A stretch of 64,000 nucleotides of DNA from Zymogenus sp964542895 (GCA_964542895.1 CAZIWT010000001.1:1-64000); one strand, 5' to 3'; numbered from the stretch's first letter, positions 16,932 through 25,092 are shown. Notes: generated by a model from the letters alone, not told the origin. A program made the numbers and translations.

Positions 16932-18179
16932 ATGAGAAAAAAGAGCTTCTTATTTCCTATCATTTCAATATGTTGCCTTTCGCTAATATCCATAAACTCG
17001 TTCGCAACGGAGAGGGCGTGGGAAGAGCTTGACGACTCCGAGATTTCAATCACCAAAGAGGGAAACGTCGTTACGGTCTCCGGCCGTCTTGAGGGAAAGG
17101 GCGATTCCGATATGGTTTACGTTTTGTCGGATTCAAAAAAATTTTCCATCGAATTTGAATATCCGCCCCCCGACACCGATTTCCGGGTGGAGCTGTTCTG
17201 GGGCAGTGGAACCACTACAAACAAGAAGTACCAGCTGAATAGGACAAAATATATTACGCCGGGTTATTTAGGCGGTATATATATAAAGATCTATTCAAAA
17301 AAAGGTACGGGCGGATGGATATTCAAATATGTAGAGAAAGAAAAAAGGCTCATAGATTTTACCTGGACGATAACCTTGAGTAATAAAAGCAGTGATGTAA
17401 CCATAACGAAAATAGAGGCCACGGTTCCCTGCATCAGGACCTTTCACCCGTATCAGGAGGTCTTGGAAAATTCAACCAACATTAAGTGCAAAAATATCGC
17501 TACCGATAATCTCGGCAATCAATACTACATCTTTGAGATATTAAACCTCGGGCCGAACAGCTCTTTAGATCTCGTGATGAATTACAAAATCTTGTTAAAC
17601 GCCGATTATTCCGATCCCTCGGCATGTGAAGGGGGGAGATTTTCCGGCTTCCTGAGTCCGGAGCCGCTGATAGAATCGAACCATCCTTACATAATCAATC
17701 TCGCGAGAGAGATAACAAAAAATGATATAACGGATTGTGACAAAGCCAGATCTATATACCGTTACGTTTTAAAGAAATTAGCATATAAAGTTCAAAGTCC
17801 AATGGACGGGGCGTTGAAGGCATTAAAAAGCGGAAAGGGGGACTGCAACGAGTTCACCGATGCGATAATCGCCCTCTCAAGGGCGTCAGGGATTCCAGCA
17901 AGGAAGGGAAACGGCTTCGTTTACTTCAATGAAGACCACTTAGAATCACACGCCTTTTCGGAAATGTTCTTGCCGGGCCGCGGCTGGTCTGTAGTCGATG
18001 CAACGATGTGTTGTTTGATTAAAAGACCCCCTTTTTATATCTACAGCTATGTTGGGGAAAATCCTTCATTATTGGTGGAGCCCGATATTGAGGACCATTA
18101 TTTCAGATGGTGGTGGAACGATGACACTAAAAATCCGGTGTTCGTGACCGAAGACAAGTTTAAGGCAAAAGAACTATAA
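16932..18179 (+). CDS. Secreted transglutaminase-like protein with N-terminal PPC-like domain
   Basis: 415 residues. A signal peptide (about 1-25, MRKKSFLFPI then a hydrophobic run) is followed by a beta domain (about 40-135) that resembles the neighbouring small protein, a second beta region, and a transglutaminase-like core. The catalytic triad is visible: Cys305 in GDCNEF, His340 in SHAFSEM and Asp356 in VVDAT. Such domains act as cysteine proteases, peptidases or transamidases; no substrate can be named. AGGGGGG before the ATG at 16932 is a strong ribosome site. The gene is AT-richer than the glycogen operon, with many AAA, AAT and ATA codons, suggesting different history. It is a monocistronic unit with its own promoter and terminator. 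Confidence 0.8.
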   Translation: MRKKSFLFPIISICCLSLISINSFATERAWEELDDSEISITKEGNVVTVSGRLEGKGDSDMVYVLSDSKKFSIEFEYPPPDTDFRVELFWGSGTTTNKKYQLNRTKYITPGYLGGIYIKIYSKKGTGGWIFKYVEKEKRLIDFTWTITLSNKSSDVTITKIEATVPCIRTFHPYQEVLENSTNIKCKNIATDNLGNQYYIFEILNLGPNSSLDLVMNYKILLNADYSDPSACEGGRFSGFLSPEPLIESNHPYIINLAREITKNDITDCDKARSIYRYVLKKLAYKVQSPMDGALKALKSGKGDCNEFTDAIIALSRASGIPARKGNGFVYFNEDHLESHAFSEMFLPGRGWSVVDATMCCLIKRPPFYIYSYVGENPSLLVEPDIEDHYFRWWWNDDTKNPVFVTEDKFKAKEL

Positions 18180-18223
18180 TAAAAAAAGTTGATTTGAAAT
18201 GATAATGAGAAGGGATGCGGGGA

Positions 18224-18254
18224 AAAAAGGGGCGCACAAAAGTCGCCCCTTTTT
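18224..18254. terminator. Bidirectional rho-independent terminator between convergent genes
   Basis: GGGGCG (18229-18234) pairs with CGCCCC (18244-18249) across a 9-nt loop. The stem is flanked by A5 on the left and T5 on the right, so it can end transcripts from both strands. It lies between the plus-strand transglutaminase gene and the minus-strand WG-repeat gene. Confidence 0.85.
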
Positions 18255-18329
18255 CTGTGGAATCAACCACACCGCCCCGCCAAAGGTGAAATGCCGACCA
18301 TCATACGAAAACCGCCGGCCCCGAAATAA

Positions 18330-19322
18330 TTACTTCTTGACGCCTCCCGTCAGGGTATTTTCAGTAAGAGGATTTTCAATATACCCCCACTTCCCGTCAA
18401 CCATAACGGCGGCGACCCCCTCCGAGAAATCGTAGGCCCTCTCGTAGCGAATATCTATTATCAACCTCCCCGCCTTGTCGACGTAACCCCACCTGTCGAT
18501 CGCCAGGTCATCGGTGTAATCCGCCATTTTCCCGTCATCGTCCACGCCCACCCTCGAAAGCCCTTCGGAGAAACTGTTGGCGAAGTCTATATCGGCAAAC
18601 CCCGGCTTTAGGATATAATCCCCCGATTTTTCGATAAATCCCCACCTGCCGCCCACAACCACGGCGGCAATCCCGTCGTTAAACGGAAAGGCGGTATCGA
18701 AGCGGGGCTCGACCGCGATCTTCCCGTCCCTTTTGATGTAACCCCATTTGCCCTTTAATAGAACGGGCGCTACCCCATCCGTGAAGCGCCGCTTGTCCTT
18801 CAAGATATTCCCGGCCCTGTCAATATACAGATTTTTCCCGTCGATCTCGACCCGGGCCGCGCCCTCCGAAAAGGGCCAGGCGACATCGAACCTCGGCTCG
18901 ATGACCACCCTCCCCTCCCTGTCGATATATCCCCAATGGCCCACTCCCAATCCGCCGATGTTGACCGCCGCCAGACCCTCCGTAAACGACAGGGCCCAGC
19001 CGAAGGCGGGCTTGATCCTGTATTTCCCGCTTTTATCGATAAAGCCCCAGATGCCGCCGCTGTTTACCGGTGCCAGCCCCCCCGAAAACCTCCAGGCCAG
19101 GTCGTAGGCCGGCTCTATTACTATCTTCCCGTTGTGATCGATATACCCCATTTTGCCGTTAACCTTGACCGCCGCCAGACCCTCGGAAAAGGACATGGCG
19201 CTGTCGAACCTGGGCTCCACGGCAAATTTGGGCTCAACGGGGAATTTATCGCCCGCTCCTGCAGCGCCCAAGCCGGTCGAAACAATGATGAGCAGAAAAA
19301 AGATCGCTATTTTACGGATCAC
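18330..19322 (-). CDS. Secreted WG-repeat protein
   Basis: 330 residues with a signal peptide (about 1-22). The rest is built of seven to eight WG (KWG) repeats of roughly 35-40 residues, recognisable by cycles of FSEGLA, a short strand, W/MGYID, a Lys/Arg-Gly turn and a Pro-x-Phe/Tyr-D strand. WG repeats are beta-rich binding modules; no catalytic role is known to me for this arrangement. One repeat is degenerate (GKNLYIDRAG) and another carries an inserted Asp-rich loop near residue 260. It is the last gene of the sir2-acyltransferase operon, 14 bp after the acyltransferase stop. Likely periplasmic or outer-surface. Confidence 0.85.
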   Translation of the reverse strand: MIRKIAIFFLLIIVSTGLGAAGAGDKFPVEPKFAVEPRFDSAMSFSEGLAAVKVNGKMGYIDHNGKIVIEPAYDLAWRFSGGLAPVNSGGIWGFIDKSGKYRIKPAFGWALSFTEGLAAVNIGGLGVGHWGYIDREGRVVIEPRFDVAWPFSEGAARVEIDGKNLYIDRAGNILKDKRRFTDGVAPVLLKGKWGYIKRDGKIAVEPRFDTAFPFNDGIAAVVVGGRWGFIEKSGDYILKPGFADIDFANSFSEGLSRVGVDDDGKMADYTDDLAIDRWGYVDKAGRLIIDIRYERAYDFSEGVAAVMVDGKWGYIENPLTENTLTGGVKK

Positions 19323-19336
19323 TTACCAATCACCCC

Positions 19337-20068
19337 CTACCACTTCTCGTACTTCCAGACCTTCTGCATCTCCGGCGGAAGCCCGCCGCCGTACTCGGGG
19401 CCTATCTTCCTGACCACCTTTGCGGGGGAGCCGACGGCAAGCGAGTAGTCCGGCACGTCCTTGGTAACGAGGGACCCCGCCCCAATGACGCACGCCTTGC
19501 CTATGGTCACGCCCGGCATGATCGTGGCCCGGGTCCCGATCCACGTCCCCCTCTTCACCAGGATCGGCTCGAACCTGATCTTGCCGACCCGGTAGTTCTC
19601 GTCTCCTATATCGTGGGAAAAGGTGATGAAGTGGACGTTGGAGGAAATCCCGACCCAGTCCTCGAGGGTGGTATGTTTCAGGGCGATGCATCCCTGTCTT
19701 ATACTCGAACCGTGTCCCAGGGTTACCGGCCCCTCGATCAAGACTCCCGGGCCGATTACGGCGAGATCCCCCAGCGTCAGGGGGCCGTCGGTAAGGTCGA
19801 GAACAGTGCCCTCCTCGATTATCGAGTCCTTGCCGAGAATCATGTCTTTATAAGAGGTCGTTAAAACATCCTTAAAAATATATGATACTCCCTTCCTGCC
19901 CCCCACCCTGTTTATTATCGTCCCCCTGAGGGCGGCGGCCCAATAAGAGCGGCGGGGGAATATCAGGTGGTTTATCAGTATCTTCATGGGCCACCTTAAA
20001 AGCTCCCTGGCGTCGTACTTCAGGGAGTGCTTGTTGAGGTAGGCAGATAATACCTTCTCCTCACCCAT
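19337..20068 (-). CDS. Hexapeptide-repeat (LbH) acyltransferase
   Basis: 243 residues. After a helical N-terminus (1-55), [LIV]GxxxxI hexapeptide repeats run from about residue 75 to 215, forming a left-handed beta helix as in LacA/NodL/WcaF-type O-acetyltransferases. The conserved histidine region HFITFSHDIGD and the IGTRATIMPGVTIGKACVIGAGSLVTKDVP end are typical. The donor is probably acetyl-CoA and the acceptor a sugar; neither is proven. The gene lies between sir2 and the WG-repeat gene on the minus strand with short gaps, so it is in one transcript with them. Confidence 0.85.
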   Translation of the reverse strand: MGEEKVLSAYLNKHSLKYDARELLRWPMKILINHLIFPRRSYWAAALRGTIINRVGGRKGVSYIFKDVLTTSYKDMILGKDSIIEEGTVLDLTDGPLTLGDLAVIGPGVLIEGPVTLGHGSSIRQGCIALKHTTLEDWVGISSNVHFITFSHDIGDENYRVGKIRFEPILVKRGTWIGTRATIMPGVTIGKACVIGAGSLVTKDVPDYSLAVGSPAKVVRKIGPEYGGGLPPEMQKVWKYEKW

Positions 20069-20091
20069 AGCTTTTGCCCTTTAAAGAGTTT

Positions 20092-20856
20092 TCAAAAATA
20101 GCCTTCGATCGTGTCCCACAGGGTGCGGATCACGATAGAGAGCCTCTCCCTGATTACCACCTCCGCCACGTCGTCAAAGGGTGTAGGCTGTGCGTTGATG
20201 ATAACGAGCCTTCCGCCGCCCCCCACACATCCCATGACAACCTCTTTTACGTGATCGACGAGGAGCGACGACCCCATCGTCAGGAGGATATCGGCGCCCT
20301 CGGCAAGCTTCAGCCCCTGATCGTAGTCTTCGGTCCGCTCAAAGGCGAAGACGATGTTCGGCCCCAATATCCCCCCGCATTTCTGGCAGATGGGCGGGAT
20401 CTTCAAAGACTCGATCTCGCTCAAGATCTGCTCCATACCGCACCCTTCGCCGCAGCCGAAACAGTGTCCCCCCTCGAGGTTCCCGTGAACCTCGAAGACC
20501 TTTTCGCTCCCGGCCTTTTGGTGGAGTCCGTCCGTGTTCTGCGTAATCACCCCGGAGAGAAGCCCCCTCTTCTCAATATCTCTCAAGAAATAGTGATTTA
20601 TGTTCGGCCTGCTGGAGATCATCGGAAAGAGGAGCGGAAACCAGAAGCGGTAGAACATCTCTATGTAATCGAATTTACCGTCGGTATAGGCCTCCATCGG
20701 CATAAACTGGTAGGCGTGAATCCTCTCCCAGAGGAGGCTCTTCGGGCTCCTGAAGTCGGGGATGCCGGATTCCGTGGAGACCCCGGCGCCGGTCAGGGCT
20801 ACGGCGTTTTTAGAGAAATAGATGAGCTCCGCCGCCCTCCTTATCTTCTCCATCAA
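20092..20856 (-). CDS. Sir2-family NAD-dependent protein deacylase
   Basis: 254 residues of the sirtuin fold. Seen: the NAD loop GAGVSTESGIPDFRS (about 22-36), QNTDGLHQKAG, catalytic His in VHGN, and a zinc site of CFGC plus CQKC. Sirtuins remove acyl groups from lysine using NAD, releasing nicotinamide and O-acyl-ADP-ribose. Two places depart from CobB: the RPxVVxFGE segment reads GPNIVFAFE, and the GTSxxVxP loop reads GSSLLVDH, so substrate preference may differ. It is the first gene of a minus-strand operon with a strong promoter at 20921-20949, divergent from the tonB-like gene. Confidence 0.88.
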   Translation of the reverse strand: MMEKIRRAAELIYFSKNAVALTGAGVSTESGIPDFRSPKSLLWERIHAYQFMPMEAYTDGKFDYIEMFYRFWFPLLFPMISSRPNINHYFLRDIEKRGLLSGVITQNTDGLHQKAGSEKVFEVHGNLEGGHCFGCGEGCGMEQILSEIESLKIPPICQKCGGILGPNIVFAFERTEDYDQGLKLAEGADILLTMGSSLLVDHVKEVVMGCVGGGGRLVIINAQPTPFDDVAEVVIRERLSIVIRTLWDTIEGYF

Positions 20857-20920
20857 GGTCTATCCCTCCCCCCGGTTGGGATCAATTCAATCATCGAATT
20901 CAAAGACAACATATTTTTGG

Positions 20921-20949
20921 ATTGTATGAAATCGGGAACTACTTGTCAA
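20921..20949 (-). promoter_or_regulatory. Sigma-70 promoter of the sir2 operon
   Basis: On the minus strand TTGACA (complement of 20944-20949) and TACAAT (complement of 20921-20926) are 17 bp apart. The predicted start near 20914 leaves a leader of about 58 nt to the sir2 start. It stands 42 bp from the divergent promoter at 20992. Confidence 0.78.
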
Positions 20950-20991
20950 GAATCATCGCCCGATTAATGGGATAGAAGGGAGATGTTTTCA

Positions 20992-21020
20992 TTGACAATC
21001 CGTACTTTTTGACCTAAAAT
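20992..21020 (+). promoter_or_regulatory. Sigma-70 promoter of the tonB-like gene
   Basis: TTGACA at 20992-20997, a 17-bp spacer, and TAAAAT at 21015-21020 (5 of 6). The predicted start is near 21027, giving a leader of about 52 nt to the ATG at 21079. The promoter is overlapped by an inverted repeat. Confidence 0.78.
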
Positions 21021-21025
21021 TGTCA
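20993..21025. promoter_or_regulatory. Candidate operator: inverted repeat over the tonB-like promoter
   Basis: TGACAAT (20993-20999) is mirrored exactly by ATTGTCA (21019-21025) with 19 bp between. The centres of the arms are 26 bp apart, between two and three helical turns. The left arm covers most of the -35 and the right arm overlaps the end of the -10, so a bound dimer would block RNA polymerase. One arm necessarily resembles the -35 consensus, so chance is possible. Confidence 0.45.
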
Positions 21026-21078
21026 CGAACGGTAAATTCAAGGGGAAAAAACAATATCTTCTTTTGTCACAAGAGACG

Positions 21079-22059
21079 ATGAAGCTGATAATCAAAAAGG
21101 GAAAGGGATTTCGCTTTTTCGGAAAGCCCAGAAGCCGGACGGGTCCTTCGGCAACTCCCCCGATCAAAAGGAGAGGGAAAAAACGGCAGGATCGGAGGGT
21201 GGAGTACTTCATTATCTCCTCGATCATCTTTCACGTCATACTTCTGTTCATCTTCTCCCTCATCACCATCGACCTTACGCAGGCAAAGAGGGAGCCCCTC
21301 GTCATAGAGTTCGACGACAAAAAGAAGTACGAGTTCAACGATTTTCCCCAAGAGGAGGAGACGGATGAAGAGGTGGACACCCACAGGCTCTCCGACAAGA
21401 ACAGAAAGTTCGAGGATGAATCTGTAAGGAAGGGGAGTCCCCTCGGCGGTGGGACACCGAAAAGGCCTTCAAGACCGACAAGTCCATCGCCCCCGTTAAA
21501 TACCACACCGCCGAAACCGAAGGCAGATAAAGAGCCGAAGACCGAGATGGTCTCCCCTAAAAAGGAGCCGAACAAGAAGAAGAAAGAGCCGAAGGTAACC
21601 AAGGATAAAGGGAAACGGAATAACAACAACGACAGGCTTACAGTGACCGACATATTTCCGGATGACACCACCATCGCCCGCCTAAACAAGCCCCCCGGCA
21701 CAACATCCCCGGGGATAAGGGAAGAGGAGAACGTCTCCCTGAACACGAGGGAGTTCAAATACTACGGCTATTTTCACCATATAAAAACACAGATCGAGAT
21801 GGCGTGGAACTACCCCCTCGAGGCACAAAAGAACCAGTGGGGCGGGCTCCTCTCCGTTATTTTTACGGTGGAGAAGGATGGGAGGGTTTCCCGGGTCATC
21901 CTTGTCTCTTCCTCTGGCCATCAAGTCCTGGACGACGCCGCAATAGCCGCGATAAACTTCGCTTCACCCTTTAATCCAATTCCGGAGTCAATCGGTGTAA
22001 AAAGGCTCAACATAAGTGCCAGCTTCGAGTACATCAACTCCATTTTCGGCGTCAGATAA
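21079..22059 (+). CDS. TonB-family energy transducer-like protein
   Basis: 326 residues with TonB layout: a basic cytoplasmic tail (1-42), one transmembrane helix (about 43-64), a long linker rich in Pro, Lys, Glu and Thr (about 80-210), and a C-terminal TonB domain (about 230-326) with YFHHIKTQIEMAWNYP and the strand GRVSRVILVSSSG. TonB passes proton-motive energy from ExbB/ExbD to outer-membrane receptors; no exbB, exbD or receptor gene is adjacent. A TTG at 21064 would add five residues; neither start has a good ribosome site, so the start is uncertain. It has its own strong promoter. Confidence 0.8.
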   Translation: MKLIIKKGKGFRFFGKPRSRTGPSATPPIKRRGKKRQDRRVEYFIISSIIFHVILLFIFSLITIDLTQAKREPLVIEFDDKKKYEFNDFPQEEETDEEVDTHRLSDKNRKFEDESVRKGSPLGGGTPKRPSRPTSPSPPLNTTPPKPKADKEPKTEMVSPKKEPNKKKKEPKVTKDKGKRNNNNDRLTVTDIFPDDTTIARLNKPPGTTSPGIREEENVSLNTREFKYYGYFHHIKTQIEMAWNYPLEAQKNQWGGLLSVIFTVEKDGRVSRVILVSSSGHQVLDDAAIAAINFASPFNPIPESIGVKRLNISASFEYINSIFGVR

Positions 22060-22082
22060 TACCCCTGCATGAAAAAAATTCA

Positions 22083-22111
22083 TTGATTATAGTAAAGAAA
22101 TTTAGTATAAG
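22083..22111 (+). promoter_or_regulatory. Likely promoter of the PAP2 gene
   Basis: TTGATT at 22083-22088 and TATAAG at 22106-22111 are separated by 17 bp. The predicted start near 22118 is about 34 nt before the ATG at 22152. The -35 is only 4 of 6, so strength is moderate. Confidence 0.5.
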
Positions 22112-22151
22112 AGTCTGTCGATTATTTTATCAATCTAAATGAGGTGTAGCG

Positions 22152-23012
22152 ATGGAATTTCTATCCGGTCCAGAAATCATCCAGTTCATTCAGCAGTTTT
22201 CAAATCCGGCCTTAGATATCTTTTTCAAGGCGATAACCTTTCTGGGCAACGAAAATTTTTATCTTTTGGCCATTCCGTTGACGTATTGGTGTATCGATAA
22301 GAAGTTCGGCGTGAAGCTCGGTATCGTCTTTCTGCTCAGCGCCTATATAAACAACTTCCTTAAACACATATTTGAAACACCACGCCCCGCTATCTCCGAC
22401 GGAGTAAATATCCTCATTGAGGAGATGAATTATGCGTTTCCCAGCGGACATGCCCAGGGTGCGGTTGTGTTCTGGGGGACAGTCGCCTGGGAGCTCAAGA
22501 AGGCGTGGGCAACGGCCGCGGCGGTTATCTTGATGATCCTAATAGGTATCTCCCGTCTCTACCTTGCGGTGCACTGGCCCATCGATGTGCTGGGGGGTTG
22601 GCTTATCGGCGCGGTAATTATAGCCGTTTACATCCTGTACGACGCCAAGGTCTCCAAAAGGGAATACAACATCAAACTGCTTCCCAAGATCATACTGGTT
22701 CTCATAAGCGGCGCCTTCTTTTATTTCTTAAGTCCGGAGTCGTCGTTAATGGTCGGAACATACGTGGGACTCGCCGTCGGTTATTTTCTTGAGAAGGAAT
22801 ACATTAACTTTACACCCCGCTCCGTCTGGTGGTATCAGATCCTGAAGGTGCTCGCCGGGGTTGTCGGCGTGGTGGTCATCAAGATATTCGTCAAAAAGCT
22901 CTTCGCCCTTATGCCGGGGGAGCTGGAAATCTACACCGGCATCCGTTACGCCCTTATAGGCTTTTGGATTGCGTTTGTCATCCCGGCGATGTTTCGCGGA
23001 AGGAAGGGATAA
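22152..23012 (+). CDS. PAP2-family membrane phosphatase
   Basis: 286 residues with about seven or eight transmembrane helices. The three phosphatase motifs are present: LKHIFETPRP (KxxxxxxRP), the FPSGHAQG loop (PSGH), and SRLYLAVHWPIDVLGG (SRxxxxxHxxxD). Such enzymes remove phosphate from lipid pyrophosphates or phosphatidate; undecaprenyl pyrophosphate recycling or lipid dephosphorylation are reasonable roles. The second half (after about residue 165) adds several further helices not needed for catalysis. GAGGTG five bases before the ATG supports the start. Confidence 0.9.
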   Translation: MEFLSGPEIIQFIQQFSNPALDIFFKAITFLGNENFYLLAIPLTYWCIDKKFGVKLGIVFLLSAYINNFLKHIFETPRPAISDGVNILIEEMNYAFPSGHAQGAVVFWGTVAWELKKAWATAAAVILMILIGISRLYLAVHWPIDVLGGWLIGAVIIAVYILYDAKVSKREYNIKLLPKIILVLISGAFFYFLSPESSLMVGTYVGLAVGYFLEKEYINFTPRSVWWYQILKVLAGVVGVVVIKIFVKKLFALMPGELEIYTGIRYALIGFWIAFVIPAMFRGRKG

Positions 23013-23050
23013 GAATATTTCAACGATTTTCCACTTAAGGGGAATGCGAT

Positions 23051-23656
23051 TTGTCCAACAAGGATAAGGTCTTTGTCCACGATTCCGCCTTCGTAGACGA
23101 CGGCGCGGAGATAGGCGAAGGCACCAAAGTCTGGCACTTTACCCACATCCGGGAGGGGGCGAAGATCGGGGAAAAATGCAATATCGGTCAGAACGTCTAC
23201 ATAGGCCAGGGGGTGAAGATAGGAAAAGGGGTCAAGATTCAGAACAACGTCTCGGTCTACGAGGGAGTGGAGGTGGGCGATTACGTCTTTCTCGGGCCGT
23301 CGGCCGTTCTCACGAACGTGTTCAACCCGAGGAGCGAATTTCCGAGAAAGGACGAATACAGGAAAACAATCATCGAGGACGGGGCGACCATCGGCGCCAA
23401 CGCCACGATAGTCTGCGGGGTGACGCTGGGCAGATCGTGCTTCATCGGGGCCGGTGCGGTCGTTACAAGAGACGTCGGAGACTTCTCCCTCGTCTACGGC
23501 ACCCCGGCCAGGCACATGGGGTGGATATGCGCCTGCGGCGTGAACCTCGAATTTGGGGGCGAAGGCGAAACCGCCTGCCCCGCCTGCAGCAGGGTCTACG
23601 TAAATAAGGAGGACTGCGTGAGTCTTGTATCGACGGGAGAGGGGGTGAGCGGATGA
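23051..23656 (+). CDS. WbpD/WlbB-like sugar N-acetyltransferase
   Basis: 201 residues of the left-handed beta-helix family. WHFTHIREGAKIGEKCNIG near the start is characteristic of UDP-2-acetamido-3-amino-glucuronate N-acetyltransferases (WbpD, WlbB). The end has CACG and CPAC cysteine pairs (about 169-188), likely a small zinc ribbon seen in many relatives. It starts with TTG preceded by AAGGGG and overlaps the aminotransferase start by 4 bp (ATGA). The aminotransferase would make the 3-amino sugar and this enzyme acetylate it. The matching dehydrogenase and oxidase are not adjacent, so the exact sugar is inferred. Confidence 0.88.
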   Translation: MSNKDKVFVHDSAFVDDGAEIGEGTKVWHFTHIREGAKIGEKCNIGQNVYIGQGVKIGKGVKIQNNVSVYEGVEVGDYVFLGPSAVLTNVFNPRSEFPRKDEYRKTIIEDGATIGANATIVCGVTLGRSCFIGAGAVVTRDVGDFSLVYGTPARHMGWICACGVNLEFGGEGETACPACSRVYVNKEDCVSLVSTGEGVSG

Positions 23657-24837
23657 AGGTGCCACTCTTGGATCTGAAGGCCCAGTACGCCGCGATAAGG
23701 GGCGAGATAGAAGAGGCGGTAGAAAGGGTCCTGGAGTCCCAGTACTTCATCCTGGGACCGGAGGTGGAGACGCTGGAGGAGGAGGTCTCCAGATACGTGG
23801 GGGCGGACTTCGCCGTGGGCGTGGCCTCCGGGAGCGACGCCATCCTGGTGGCGCTCATGGCCCTCAAGATCGGCAGCATGAGCGGGGGAAAGGCCACAGA
23901 CGCCGTCATAACAACCCCGTACTCCTTTTTCGCCACGGCAGGCTCAATCACGAGAGCAGGCGCCGTCCCGATCTTCGTCGACATCGACCCGGCCACCTTC
24001 AACATCGACCCCGAGAGGCTTAAATCTTTCCTCTCCGGGCTCAAGGGGAGCGGGGACTCCCTGAAAACGAAGGAGGGTCTCACCGTAAAGGCTGTAATGC
24101 CGGTCCACCTATACGGCCAGACTTCGGACATGGACCCGGTTTTGGAGCTGGCCGTAAAATACGGCCTCTCGATCGTCGAGGACGCGGCCCAGGCCATCGG
24201 CTCGAAGTACAAGGGGAAGGGCGCAGGATCGATGGGTGACTTCGGCTGCTTTTCCTTTTTCCCCTCGAAGAACCTCGGGGGCTACGGGGACGGCGGGATG
24301 CTGACCACAAGCGATAAAAGCCTTTCCGATCGGGCCAGGATACTGAGAAATCACGGGAGCAGGCCGAAGTATTACCACAAGATCGTGGGGTTGAACAGCC
24401 GGCTGGACGCCCTCCAGGGAGCCGTCTTGAGGGTAAAGCTCGGGCATCTGGACAAATGGTCCGAGGGAAGGAGGAAAAACGCCGAGGCATACAGGGAGCT
24501 TTTTACCTCCTCGGGCCTCGCGGCGGGTAAAAATCCCGTCGTTACGCTGCCGACTGAAGTCGACGGCCGCCGCCACATATACAACCAGTTCGTCATCACG
24601 GTTGAAAAGAGGGATGAATTGAGAAAACACCTCTCAGATTCGGAAATCGGCACGGAGATATATTATCCCGTACCCCTGCACATTCAGGAGTGCTACAAGA
24701 GTCTCGGCTACGGCAAGGGGGACTTTCCGGTGTCCGAGAGGGCCGCCCTGACAAGCCTCGCCCTTCCGATATATCCGGAGCTGACCGGGGAGATGATCGA
24801 GTACGTGGTGAACACGATTGCGGAATTTTATAAATAG
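23653..24837 (+). CDS. DegT/DnrJ/EryC1-family sugar aminotransferase (WbpE-like)
   Basis: 394 residues, a PLP-dependent fold type I aminotransferase acting on nucleotide 3- or 4-keto sugars. The N-terminal VPLLDLKAQYAAI is typical of the WbpE/WlbC group. EDAAQAIGS holds the cofactor-binding Asp, and FFPSKNLGGYGDGG holds the catalytic Lys near residue 204. It overlaps the acetyltransferase by 4 bp, and their pairing recalls the WbpD-WbpE step order in di-amino-uronic acid synthesis. A terminator follows at about 25011. Confidence 0.9.
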   Translation: MKVPLLDLKAQYAAIRGEIEEAVERVLESQYFILGPEVETLEEEVSRYVGADFAVGVASGSDAILVALMALKIGSMSGGKATDAVITTPYSFFATAGSITRAGAVPIFVDIDPATFNIDPERLKSFLSGLKGSGDSLKTKEGLTVKAVMPVHLYGQTSDMDPVLELAVKYGLSIVEDAAQAIGSKYKGKGAGSMGDFGCFSFFPSKNLGGYGDGGMLTTSDKSLSDRARILRNHGSRPKYYHKIVGLNSRLDALQGAVLRVKLGHLDKWSEGRRKNAEAYRELFTSSGLAAGKNPVVTLPTEVDGRRHIYNQFVITVEKRDELRKHLSDSEIGTEIYYPVPLHIQECYKSLGYGKGDFPVSERAALTSLALPIYPELTGEMIEYVVNTIAEFYK

Positions 24838-25010
24838 AATATTTATGAAGGCGGTCTCCTCGGATTTCGGGGAGAAAGGGGGATGAGAGAGGGCGGCTTA
24901 TCGGCTTACGGCCTAAGATGAAAAGATCAAGGTCGGTCGTCGCCCTTTGCCCTTTGATGTGAGCGGATTAAAGACGGCCTTTTTCACGCTTATACACGGC
25001 CCTTAAAAGG

Positions 25011-25030
25011 GCGCGGCGCCGCGCGTTTTT
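25011..25030 (+). terminator. Rho-independent terminator after the aminotransferase
   Basis: GCGCGGCGCCGCGC (25011-25024) is a perfect palindrome able to form GCGCG/CGCGC with a 4-nt loop, followed by GTTTTT. It ends the transcript from the sugar genes before hisH. The rest of the 255-bp gap holds a weaker hairpin near 24858-24876 (TCTCC/GGAGA) and no reading frame worth calling. Confidence 0.65.
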
Positions 25031-25064
25031 AATAAGATAGTTTAAAAAGAAAGTCTAAAAAAAA

Positions 25065-25090
25065 TTTGAGGAGCAAGTTTGAGGAGCGAG
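25065..25090 (+). repeat. Tandem duplication of the hisH ribosome-binding region
   Basis: Thirteen bases beginning TTTGAGGAGC (25065-25077) are repeated at 25078-25090 with one difference. Each copy carries a GAGGAG Shine-Dalgarno sequence. Only the second is correctly placed, 7 nt before the TTG at 25093 that starts hisH. Confidence 0.75.
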
Positions 25091-25092
25091 AT

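Noticed and set aside
18199..18435. 78-codon frame after the transglutaminase gene
   Set aside because: It runs through the terminator hairpin and into the end of the convergent WG-repeat gene.
20074..20967. 297-codon plus-strand frame antisense to sir2
   Set aside because: The minus-strand sirtuin has complete NAD and zinc motifs and a strong promoter; the antisense frame has no recognisable features and runs through that promoter.
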